64,000 nucleotides of DNA, taken from positions 250,001 through 314,000 of the forward strand of contig JBBHKE010002683.1 of NCBI GenBank assembly GCA_037447655.1. The letters run 5' to 3'. Position 1 is the stretch's first letter. Each line of letters starts with the position of its first letter. A model generated the notes under the pieces. That model made no database searches and was not told the origin of the DNA. It saw nothing but the letters and a program-made list of their open reading frames with translations. Both the position numbers and the translations under genes were made by a program. Below, in pieces: positions 43,591 through 53,433 of this stretch. This DNA is from Zygnema cylindricum. Lineage: Eukaryota > Streptophyta > Zygnematophyceae > Zygnematales > Zygnemataceae.

Positions 43591-46500
43591 TTGTTTCGTT
43601 CGCAGTACGGAAGCGTGTCCGTCGGCGAGTTGTTCCGTTTCGCAGCATGGAAGTGTGTCCGTCCGCGAGTTGTGCTGTTCGCAAAAAGGAAATGTGCCCG
43701 TTCGCGAGTTGTTCCGTTTGAAGTACAGGAGCATATCCGTCCGCGAGTTGTTCCTTTCGCAATACGACATCGTGTTTGTCAACGAGTTGTTCCGTTCGCA
43801 ATATGGAAGTGTGTCCGTCCGCGAGTTGTTCTGTTTCCATTACAAGAGCGTGTTTGTCCGCGATTTGTTTCGTTTGCAGTACGGAAGCTTTTTTGTCCGC
43901 GGGTTGCTTTGTTTGCAATACGGGAGCGTGTCCGTCCGCGAGTTTTTCCCTTCACAGTACGGGAGCATGTTTAACAGCGAGTTGTTCCTTTCGCAGTACG
44001 CGAGCGTGTCCATCCGCGAATTGTTCTGTCCGCACTACGGAAGCGTGTACATTCGCGAGTTGTTCCGTTTGCACTACGGGGGCGTGTCCGTGCGCTAGTT
44101 GTTCTGTTCGCAGTATAGAAGCGTGTTTGTCCGCCACTTATTCCGTTCGCAGCATGGGAGTGTGTCCGTACGCGAGTTGTTCAATTCGCAATACGGGAGC
44201 GTGTCCGTCAGCGAGTTGTTCTGTTTGCAGAATGGAAGCGTTTCTGTTCAGGAGTTGTTCCGCTTGAAGTACGGGAGCATGTCCGTACGCGAGTTGTTTC
44301 GTTCGTAATACTGCAGCGTGTTCGTCCGCGAGTTGTTTCGTTCGCAGTATGGAAGTGTGTATGTTCGCGAGTTGTTTCGTTCGCAGTACAAAACCGTGTC
44401 CGTCGACTAGTGGTTCCGTTCACAACTTGGGAGTGTGTTCGTCCGCGAGTTGTTCTATTCACACTACGGGAGCGTGTCCGTCCACGAGTTGTTTTGTTCG
44501 CAGAACAAAAACGTTTCCGTTCGGTAATTGTTCCGTTTGAAGTACGGGAGAATATCCGTCCGCGAGTTGTTTCGTTCGCAATATGGCAGCGAGTTCGTCA
44601 GCGAGTTGTTCTGTTCGCAATACGGAAGTGTGCTCGTTAGCGAATTGTTATGTTTGTAGTACGAAAACGTGTCTGTCCCGGAGTTGTTCTGTTTGCAGTA
44701 CGGGAGCGTGTCCGTTTGCAAGTTTTTCCGTTCACAGTACAGCAGCATGTCCGACCGGGAGTTGTTCCGTTCGCAGTACGGGAGTGTGTCTCTCCCCGAG
44801 TTGTTACGTTCGTAATACCACAGCGTGTTTGTCCGCGAGTTGTTCTGTTCGCAGTATGGAAGCGTGTCGGTGCGTGAGTTGTTATGTTCGCAGTATGGAA
44901 GTGTGTATGTTCATGAGTTGTTCCGTTCGCAGTACGGAAGCGTGTCTGTCGGCGAGTTGTTTTGTTTGCAGCATGGGAGTGTGTCCGTCAGTGAGTTGTT
45001 CTATTCACAGTACGGGAGCGTGTCCGTCCGCGAGTTGTTCTATTTGCAGTACGGAAGCATGCCCATTCGCGAGTTGTTTCGTTTGAAGTATGGGATCATA
45101 TCCGTCCGTAAGTTGTTCCGTTCGCAATACGACAACGTGTCTGTCAGCGAGTTGTTCCGTTTGCATTAGAAAAGAGTGTCTGTCCGCGAGTTGTTCCGTT
45201 TGCATTACAGGAGCGTGTCTGTCCACGAGTTGTTCCGTTTGCAGTATGGAAGCGTGTTTGTCTGCAATTTGTTCTGTTTCTAGTACGGGAGCGTGTACGC
45301 CCGCGAGTTTTTCCATTCAGAGTACAGGAGCATGTCTGATCGCGAGTTGTTCCGTTCGCAGTACGGGAGCGTGTCCGTTTGCGAGTTGTTCTGTTCGTAG
45401 TACGGAAACGTGTACGTTCGTGAGTTGTTCCGTTTGCAATACCGGGGCGTGTCCGTGCGCGAGTTGTTATGTTCACAGTATGGAAGCGTGTCCGTATGCT
45501 TGTTGTTCCGTTCGCAGCATGGGAGTGTGTGTGTACACGAGTCGTTCTGTTTGCAATACAGGAGCGTGTCCATCCGCGAGTTGTTATATTCGTAAAACGG
45601 AAGCGTGTCTGTTCGCGAGTTGTTCCGTTCGCAATACCGCAGCGTGTTCGTCGACGAGTTGTTCTGTTCGCAATATGGAAGCGTGTCCGTGCACGAGTTG
45701 TTTCGTTCGCAGTACGGAAGCGTGTTCGTTGGCGAGTTGTTCCGTTCGCAGAATGAAAACGTGCCCGTTCGCGAGTTGTTTGTTTGAAGTACGGGAGCAT
45801 ATCCTTCCGCGAGTTGTTCTGTTTCCATCACGGAAGCGTGTCCGTCTCCGAGTTGTTCCGTTTACAAACAGGAAGCTTGTCCGTCCGAGAGTTGTCTATT
45901 TGCAATACGAGAACGTGTCCGTCCGCAAGTTGTTCTGTTTGGAGTATGGCACCGTGTCTATCCGCGAGTTGTTCAATTTGCAGTACGGAAGCGTGTTCGT
46001 CCGCGAGTTGTTTTGTTCGCAGAACGGAAACGTGCCCGTTCATGAGTTGTTCCGTTTGAAGTACGGGAGCATATCCATCCGCGAGTTGTTTCGTTCGCAA
46101 TACCGCAGCGTGTTTGTCAGCGAGTTGTTCCGTTCGCAGTACGGAAGCGTGTCCGTCCGCGAGTTCTTCTGTTTGCATTACGAGAGCGTGTCCATCCACT
46201 AGTTTGTTCCGTCTGCAGTGCGGAAGCGTATCCATCCGCAAGTTAATCTGTTCGGAGTACGGCAGCGTGTTCGTCCGCAAGTTGTTTCGTTCGGAGTACA
46301 AAAGCGTGGCCATCCACGAGTTATTCTGTTTGCAGTATAGAAGCATGTCCGTCCGCTAGTTGTTCCGTTTGTAGCATGGGAGTTTGTCCTTACGCGAGTT
46401 GTTCCGTCCGCAATACGGGAGCGTGTCTGTCTGCGAGTTGTTACGTTTGCAGAACAGAAGCATGTCCGTTCGCGGGTTGTTCCATTTGAAGTACTGGAGC

Positions 46501-47225
46501 ATGTTTGTCCCCGAGTTGTTCTGTTCGCATTACGGATGCGTGTCCGTCCGCAAGTTGTTCCATTCGCAATACAAAAGCTTGTCCGTCCGCGATTTGTTCT
46601 GTTTGAAGTACAGAAGCTTGTCCGTCCGTGATTTGTTTCTTTCGGAGTACGGCAGCGTGTCCTTACGCGAGTTATTCTGTTCGCAGTACGGAAGCGTGTC
46701 CGTCCACGAGTTGTTCAGTTCGTAATACGTAAGCGTGTTTGTTAGCGAGTTGTTCTGTTTGCTGTACGGGAGTGTGTCCGTTCGCAAGTTGTTCCGTTCG
46801 CATTTCGGAAGCGTGTTCCTCCGCGAGTTGTTCCGTTTGCAATACAGGAGCGTGTGCGTCCGCGAGTTGTTCTGTTTGCAGTGCGGCAGCTTGTCCATCT
46901 GCGAGTTGTTCCGTTTGCAGTACGGAAGCGTGTCCGTCTGCAAGTTATCCTGTTTGCGGTACGGGAGCGTGTGCGTCCGCGAGTTTTTCCGTTTGCAGTT
47001 CGGAAGCGTGTCCGTCCGCGAGTTATTTTGTTTGCAGTCGGAAAAGTGTCCGTCCGCGAATTGTTCTGTTCGCAATGCGGGAGCATTTTCGTCCGCGAGT
47101 TGGTCCTTTTGCATTACAGAAGCGTGTCCGTCCGCGGGTTGTTCCGTTTGTAGTACGGAAGCGTGTCTGTCCGCGAGTTGTTTCTTTCGCAGTACTAAAG
47201 TGTGTCCGTCCGCGAGTTGTTCCAT
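43591..47225. repeat. Minisatellite, 39-bp unit, more than 90 copies
   Basis: The unit is approximately CGCGAGTTGTTCCGTTCGCA followed by GTACGGAAGCGTGTCCGTC. Spacing between successive GAGTTGTT anchors is 39 bp almost throughout. Because 39 is a multiple of three, each of the six frames gives long 13-residue repeats (for example VRELFRSQYGSVS on the plus strand), up to 370 codons. All frames also contain stops, many explained by C-to-T changes such as CAG to TAG, and CpG sites vary most. I read it as non-coding tandem DNA. Confidence 0.85.
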
Positions 47226-47971
47226 TCGCATACGGCATGTGCATGACAGGACATCCCGACAGCGACCAAGAAAAGCGACCACGAAAGCGAACATGGCCAC
47301 GACTGCGACCACAGTGACACCGACTATGTCACTTTAAAATTAGGCGCGGTTCGTCAAAAGTGGCGCAGACGTTTTCCGTACTAAAGCATGGTCGGTCTAA
47401 GAAAGTGGCGCAAACGAGGTACTTAGGTTGCACATGTGTCCCGTTTTAAAGTATGAGAGTACAAAACGCAGGACCAAACAAGGAAAAAGAACGGATGTTT
47501 ATACGGGTGTTCATTTTTTGGAACGGGCATGATAAACAGGCATGATAAACAAGACACGATCCATGCACGTGTGTCGTGCGTTAATTTAATTGTAGTTAAA
47601 ATAACTTTAAAGTTCAAATTCGAAACATAAAAAATGATATTTGTATGAGAATTTAAAGTGTGATGTCACGATCAAAAAGTGAAACCGTTTCTTTCCGACG
47701 ATCTTTTGAAAAAAAACAAAATAACGGTTCACCACGCTCCTTCCCTACATATCTCAAAAAATTTATGTAATCTCACTCTCCTCTCCACTCCATCCTTACG
47801 CTACCCTCTTGTCTCCATCATTCCTTAGTCTCTTATCTTCTCTCCTCTCCCGGCCAATTTATTTTACTCCCCTCGCTTGTGATTGCCCCTTTCTATCCTG
47901 GACGTGTCCAAGTCAATCAATTTTTCTCTTTAACTCTCTCTTTCATCTCTCCCTTTCTCTCGCTCTCCCTT
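47226..47971. other. Spacer between minisatellite and copia D
   Basis: No gene is seen. The first 110 bp continue loosely from the array (GCGACCACGAAAGCG). 47760-47970 is CT-rich with CTCTCC/CTCTTT runs. The copia D frame is lost at 47972, so a breakpoint lies there. Confidence 0.5.
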
Positions 47972-48560
47972 TTACAATCTCTCAATTTGAGCCATTGATT
48001 TGCTAATTAATAGCAAATCATCTACAAATACTGCTATATACACTATCCCATTTTCAACCTTTAGAACATAGACAGAGTGATCAGAACTTATCCTTTGAAA
48101 TACTAGACTAGTCAAGAATTCATCAAGCTTTATATTCCACTGTCTTAGGGCCTGTTTCAGGCCGTACAAAGATTTTAGCAACTTGCATACTAAGTGCTCT
48201 TTTCCTGGTTCTACATACTTTTCAGGCTGCTGCATGTAAATGGTCTCTTTTAGTTCTCCATGCAAAAAGGCCGTTTTTACATCCATCTGATGAATTTCCA
48301 TATCTTCTATAGCAGCTAGGGACAGCAAAATCCTAACTGTTGGAAATCTTACAACCCGAGAAAATGTTTCTTCAAAATCGATTCCTTCCTTTTGATTGTA
48401 TCCCTTCGCCACAAGTCTGGCCTCATAGCGTTCAATGGTGTTATCGGGATTTAACTTCACCTTCAATACCCATTTGCTACCGATCGCTTTTTGGTCCGGT
48501 GGAAGGTCCACAAGCTCCCATATTTGAGCCTCCATGATCGACTTCATTTCGTTGTTGCTG
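47972..48560 (-). pseudogene. Copia D reverse transcriptase (truncated)
   Basis: Starts IMEAQIWELVDLPPDQKAIG and continues with KWVLKVKLNPD, ARLVAKGYNQKEGID, HQMDVKTAFLHGEL and LLKSLYGLKQA. The catalytic FVDDLLLIS is intact at about 48007-48035. The frame ends at a stop at 47972 soon after. The 190 uninterrupted codons are the best kept RT piece in the window, but RNase H is absent. Confidence 0.9.
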
Positions 48561-50311
48561 CCTCAATCCAGTGATTTTGCTCTGGTGATGAGAAGGCTTT
48601 TTGGATGGTCAAGGGCTCCCCCGAGACTCCCGAGTAGGCAAAGTGAGAGCTTGCTTGCAAGCGGCTGCTTCATCTTCTTCCCCTCGGAAATTCTGAGGCT
48701 GAGATCGTCGGATGCCGCGCATTGCGCTGATTGCGCTGGTTGCGATCCGTGTCTTGCTGATTGCGTTGGTTACGATCCGTGTCATCCTGATTGCGCTGTT
48801 GTTCTGTCTGGACCCGAAGTTGGTGAGGAACTTGGAGAGAGTCTGACTCCGTAGTCATTACCGGAGTTTGTGGAATCTGCGGGACAATTTGTGCATGCAA
48901 TCTAAGATGACATACTCCTGTACTTTTTGTTGCTTTTGCTGCTTTGTCATTTGAAATAAATCTATGGAGTCTAGTTCATCTTTAACAATGATATTTCTAG
49001 CTACAACTATTTTCTGCCTTTCAAACACAAAGACTCTATAACCTTTTGAGTTATCGTCATATCCTAACAGAGTACGCGGTAATCCCTTCGGTTCCATTTT
49101 CCATCTATCTGTTAACGTATCCAATATAAAGCATTGACTACCAAAGACCTTGATATGGCTAACATCTGGTTTGCTACCTGTCTAGATTTCATAAGGAGTT
49201 GTTTCTCCCGATCTTGATCCTATCCTTTTTTTAATATAAACTGCACAATTTAGAGCCTCAGCCCAAAATTTCGGATCCATATTTTTGTTTGCGAGCATCG
49301 ACCTAGAGCTTTCCGTGAGAGTTCTATTCAGTCTTTCCGACACCCCATTTTGTTGCGGTGAATATAGAACAATCTATATATGACTAATGCCTTCCTCGAG
49401 TAAAAAAGTTTCAAATTCTTTCGATGTATATTCACCACCATTGTCCGATCTGAGCTGCAAAATAGATGAATTATGAAGTTTTTCAGCCCATGCTTTATAG
49501 TGTTTGAAGTGACCAAACACTTCACTCTTCTCTTCATGAAGTAAACTTTTGTAAACCTGGAGAAATCATCTGTGAAGGTGACCATATATTTCATCCTTCC
49601 GACAGATGGAACCTTCGCCGGACCAAAGACATCCGAATGAATTTGTTGTAAAAGTTTCGTTGACCGATGCTCAGACTCCTTAAGAAATGGCAATCTGTGG
49701 ATTTTGCCTAAAGCGCAACCATCGCAAGTTTTGACCAGCCCATCTGTGATTGATACACCCTCTATTTTTCCAGCAATGACCATTTTCCTCAAACTATCAT
49801 AAATAACATGGCCTAATCTTTTATGCCAAAACTCATCTGAGTGCAAAACACCGGAGTACAAAACATCATTCTCCTTTGTATTAGCCATATCCATGCGATA
49901 CATCTTGCTACTATCTCTAGTACCTGTAACCGCAACCTTGCCATTTTTGCTAACAACCTGCCGACCATTTTTCAAATTAACCTCAAAGCCTTTACTCTCT
50001 ACCAACGACGTAGAAAACAGATTTTTCTTAAAGTCAGGCACAAATAAGACATTGTGAAGAGTCCTTTCAATTGCTTTTCCTTCTACATCAACTAGTAAGG
50101 ACACATCACCCACAGCACGAGTTTGGACACTCATTCCACAAGCATAATAAATATTTTTCTCCGGAGTTGCTTTCAGATTTTTGAAGATGGTCTTGTTCCA
50201 GCACAAATGGGCTGACGCTCCTGTATCCATTATCCATCCAGGGTCCTTGGCGCCCTCCATTGCAGCCGCCATAGCAAATAGATCCGTATCGTCCTCCGTA
50301 GAAACCGTCAA
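48561..50311 (-). pseudogene. Copia D protease and integrase
   Basis: Protease WIMDTGASAHLC near 50220, with the canonical DTGA. GAG-pre-integrase FWHKRLGH and CDGCALGK give the zinc-binding HHCC set. The integrase core begins HSDVFGPAKVPS and FTDDFSRFTKVYFMK. A frameshift near 49535 follows; beyond it LRSDNGGEYTS and GVSERLNRTL are readable in another frame with a stop near 49378. The C-terminal part has GYDDNSKGYRVFVFE. A Gln/Asn/Arg repeat (DTDRNQRNQ) lies at about 48720-48800. Confidence 0.88.
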
Positions 50312-50690
50312 AGTCTCGTCTTAGAGAGACGAACAAGCTGAAAATAGTGCATTTCCACGAGGCGTAGTCCCCGTGAAGCCTTTGTTAAACTGGCTTTGTT
50401 GCCATCCCGGCCGGTATAAACCTGTATCGTTAGCTTTTTTAAGCTTAGGACAAAATTTGTATCCATGACCTCTCTCACTACAATAAAAGCATGCATTGTT
50501 GGATTGTCTATTTCCACTTTGATTAAAATGTCTGAACTGATTAAACTGATTCCTTTGCTAATTAAACTGTCCTTTTCTCTCAAAGTCTGAATTAAAAGCC
50601 TCTAGTTGCTCAACATTGAGATTATTAGATGTAGCTTCCTCCTCTAGTAAAATATTGATGGCTAACTGTAAAGTCCAACTAGCTTTATCT
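50312..50690 (-). pseudogene. Copia D gag, C-terminal part with zinc knuckle
   Basis: KDKASWTLQLAINILLEEEA and NNLNVEQLEAF continue the gag interrupted at 51781. The knuckle near 50485 reads CFYCSERGHGYKFC, with all four ligands present, followed by PKLKKAN. Minor frame disruptions separate it from the protease. Confidence 0.82.
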
Positions 50691-50695
50691 TTTTG

Positions 50696-51775
50696 TGAAA
50701 CTCTGAGACCTCCATTGGCCCTCAGAGTATGCAGATCCAAAAGAAGCTAATCTAGATAGTGCCGACTCCAAGTTAATATAAACCCAAATGACTGACCCCT
50801 TGACAGTCACAATCCCAATATAGATTCACCCCTGTGAAATAACACTTTTTGTGTGGTGAGTTCCACCACAGAATGCAAAGTTAGAATATGAGATTTGGAC
50901 ACATTCACCCACTTTGACTTTCCCTTATAAATGCAGCCACCCTTGCAAACAAAATCTTTGACCGACTACACCCCTGTGTAGCCTAGACTCCCCTGAGTCC
51001 GCAGCAAAAAGATTCACTGAAAATGGTCAAATAAATTGATTGATATGGCTGGCCAAAGTTTGCCATTTATACAGAGTGCTCTCAAGGAGAGGCAGCTGCC
51101 TACCCAAAATGTCGACACGTGTCAAATCAGGATTAGTTCCTGTAATCTCCGGAATTCTCGTAATCCAATGTTATTACGCCACATGTTATCTGACGTGGCA
51201 AAGACCGTAAAACGCCAAAAGTACATTTCCGTGATCGCGGCGCCTATCGCGGCCGTCCGATCAAAACCGACTATAATCCTAGCCGCTGAAATTCGTCGCG
51301 CGGTATTCGTTTCGCTATCGAAACAAATGCGCGGTATTTGTTTCGCTATCGAAACAAATGCGCGGTATCGGTTCTGTCCACATACCTTACTTCGTACTAA
51401 ATCAAACTGTATCTATGTACAAAGTATCTATAAGCCGTCAAACGGATTTATCTACATATAAAGATTTATATATTTATCAAACCCTATATATCGTAATATC
51501 AGTCCTGGACTTAACGGCTAGAGCTAACAGCTAATGCGGATTGACGGACGGCAGGTACCAGGATCAATTCCTGGGTCCGTCAACTAACTTTTGGTAAGTC
51601 TACCTAATTCACCCCCTGTCTTCTCTAGAGAGCCTAGGCAGCCATGGCTCTAGCTCCCTATCCAGCCTTCAGTGACTACAACAAGTGTGGGGGCTTGGAT
51701 AGGGGAGTTAGAGGTAGACCGCCTCAGCTCTTTTTCTATCCTAATACATACCTAGAAAATACTCAAATATCAACA
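50696..51775 (-). repeat. Solo LTR of the copia B family inside copia D gag
   Basis: 1080 bp, bounded on both sides by the perfect 5-bp target duplication TTTTG (50691-50695 and 51776-51780). Compared with 42411-43590 it lacks about 140 bp between two AAAAT sites and has a 31-bp tandem duplication (GCGCGGTATTTGTTTCGCTA region, about 51297-51362). It shows that the copia B family was active after copia D inserted. Confidence 0.92.
51541..51583 (+). other. tRNA acceptor/T-arm-like hairpin, antisense within the LTR
   Basis: TTGACGGAC pairs with GTCCGTCAA and encloses CCAGG-ATCAATT-CCTGG, a 5-bp stem with 7-nt loop in the place of a T-arm. It reads on the strand opposite to LTR transcription and is soon followed by TTTT at 51591. 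Related versions exist at about 43355-43400, 22166-22210 and 61945-61990 (the last two in reverse) and 5540-5583. No D or anticodon arm fits, so it is not called a tRNA gene. Confidence 0.45.
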
Positions 51776-51780
51776 TTTTG

Positions 51781-52314
51781 TTTGAGTATGTCAGATGCTC
51801 CTTTCATACTACAAGGGAGACCCCCCATGAGCAAAGCCGCCTGTTGAAAAGGAGGAAACACCCCACCTGCATAAGCATGTGCATCTACAAAGATACGAAA
51901 TTTGTTAGAATATTGAGCTATTGTACCGCCAGTGTACTTATAGTCCCAAATTTTTCCAGCCAATAGAAGCTTTTCCTAGACGTTGGCCTTTTCATAATCA
52001 CTTTTAAGAGATTTCCAAATATCAATTGCTTTTTTCATTTTTATCCTAGACATAGCTAAATCCTCAGATATACAAAATTTCAGAATAAAACGAGCTTGCG
52101 TATTTTTCTTAGACCATGACGGATCAGATTCATCCAGCGAACCATCCAATATATCCAAAAGATTGACATGTTCAAAATGTGTTTCCACCATATCCGCCCA
52201 GTAAACATACTTATCCCCAGAAAAGATAGGAATTCTTGATGACAGTCCCATAACGTGTTGTTTTACAACCACCGATGCTGGTGGAGGAGCAGCAGTAGTA
52301 GTAGAAGTAGACAT
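51781..52314 (-). pseudogene. Copia D gag, N-terminal part
   Basis: ATG at 52314, MSTSTTTAAPPPASVVV, then SSRIPIFSGDKYVYWADMVE with LDILDGSLDE and MSRIKMKKAIDIWKSLKSD, the UBN2-type gag fold of plant Copia elements. It continues after a stop at about 51976 with GKIWDYKYTGGTIAQYSNK and LLMGGLPCSMKGASDIL until the LTR insertion. Start chosen because it is the first ATG after the LTR and fits the family N-terminus. Confidence 0.88.
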
Positions 52315-52619
52315 GATACACTCTCAGAAGCTATCAAGAATCCTACCAAACAGTTGTTCTTAAGTGCTCACCAATTCTTATACAAGCATCCAACATCACA
52401 AAACTCTATCAGAATATATAGTAGCATAAACACTGACAACTCCCAAAGTTATTGCACAATTGACCCGACAACACTCAAGATATAATACTTAGAAGTTTCC
52501 CAAAAACTGTCTGCAGTTTTACTACTTAGAAGTCTAGATACATCATGTGTTTTGAGTCCTAAGTCTTATACTAGTGTTGTACCGGCAATACCAGTGTACC
52601 TGAGAGGTACGTCAAGCTG

Positions 52620-52742
52620 CCAAGCTAATACTAAGCTACCACTGGGCTACCACTGAGCTACCACTGAGCTACCACTGAGCTACCACTAAGCTACCATTGA
52701 GCTACCACTGAGCTACCCACTAAGTTACCACTGATTTCCCAC
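52620..52742. repeat. 12-bp tandem repeat GAGCTACCACTG
   Basis: About nine to ten imperfect copies in the copia D LTR. A single-unit trace (GCTACCACTAAGC) exists at 29028 in the related LTR, so the array expanded within this copy. Confidence 0.75.
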
Positions 52743-52869
52743 TAAGTTGACTAGAATTGTATATATCGCAGTTGCTTTATCCTGTACAGAATCACATTAA
52801 GAATATCAGACGTTGCGTTGTATGTACGGACCATATCAAATATAATCGTGGTTGCCTTGTCTTGTCTGT

Positions 52870-53095
52870 GTTGCAGTTTCGCTGCTGAGCTGCTCTGCTG
52901 CTGCGCTGCTCTGCTGCTACGCTGCTCTGCTGTATAGCAGTTGCGTTGCTTTGTTGTATAGCTGTTGCGCTGCTCTGCTGCTACGCTGCTCTGCTGTATA
53001 GCAGCTGCGTTGCTTTGTTGTATAGCTGCTGCGCTGCTCTGTCTGTGTAGCAGCTGCGCTTCTTTGTCTGTAAAGCTGCTGCGCTGCTCTGAGAC
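52870..53095. repeat. GCTGCT/GTTGCGCTGCTCTGCT repeats
   Basis: Cysteine/alanine-type trinucleotide-rich array containing a longer unit of about 48-60 bp (TGTATAGCAG, TTGCGTTGCTTTG) repeated two to three times. It is part of the LTR and not a protein gene. Confidence 0.7.
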
Positions 53096-53218
53096 TGAAA
53101 GCTTTCCAAAAAGACAACAGGGATATAATACATTGCTCAAAATTTTTTTTTTGAAAAACTTAGTGATGATTAATTGAATGATCCACTGGCATTTTTTTCC
53201 GAAGGCAAGCTACTGAAA

Positions 53219-53433
53219 GGTACACCGTGTATCATTCTTAGCGTTAATGACACTTTGTTGGTGCCCCTAAATTGTACCCTTAACATGAATAACACTACTA
53301 GTTTTTATCTTAACCCTAATTCTTTAGTTTGTTTAGAATAAACCGTGTCAATTAAAATTGAATTAAAATTAGTGACACTATTGTAAAACCTATGCTAACA
53401 AATTCTTGACCGGAATAATGATTCAAAGTGTAC
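53219..53433. mobile_element. 215-bp MITE-like element
   Basis: Ends GTACACCGTGTATCATT and AATGATTCAAAGTGTAC form a 17-bp inverted repeat with three mismatches. The left end continues with CTTAGCGTTAATG and CCCCTAAATT, recalling 32508-32560. Same family as 32481-33045. Confidence 0.55.

Larger units (their letters stand above)
47972..53119 (-). mobile_element. Copia D, 3'-truncated, with nested solo LTR
   Basis: 5' LTR at 52352-53119, then gag, protease, integrase and the first two thirds of RT on the minus strand. RNase H and the 3' LTR are gone. Gag is split by the solo LTR 50696-51775. The protein type differs from copia A/B/C (MSTSTTTAAPPP gag start, DTGA protease). Its LTR belongs to the TGTTG...CAACA family of 12518, 28360 and 57431. 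The region after the LTR (TTTGGTAGGATTCTTG) does not match the anticodon-arm primer site of the other elements. Confidence 0.85.
52352..53119 (-). repeat. 5' LTR of copia D
   Basis: About 768 bp, from GACAACA on its outer side (53119) to AGAACAACT on its inner side (minus strand TGTTGTC... to ...AGAACAACT). Aligned by eye with 28360-29487 (CTCCCAAAGTTAT, AGATATAA, CTTAGA). It includes two low-complexity parts, described separately. Confidence 0.7.

Noticed and set aside
45090-46202. 370-codon open frame rich in Cys and Ser
   Set aside because: It lies wholly in the 39-bp minisatellite. Comparable frames exist in other phases and on the other strand, and stops appear at unit-to-unit C-to-T changes.
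43591-47225. Possible CRISPR array
   Set aside because: The units are contiguous tandem copies without unique spacers, in a eukaryotic sequence without cas genes.
46530-47312. 260-codon minus-strand open frame
   Set aside because: Same minisatellite artefact as the plus-strand frames; the non-repeat ends show no domain.
52965-53177. Cys/Leu-rich small protein in the copia D LTR
   Set aside because: Produced by the GCTGCT repeat array within the LTR.
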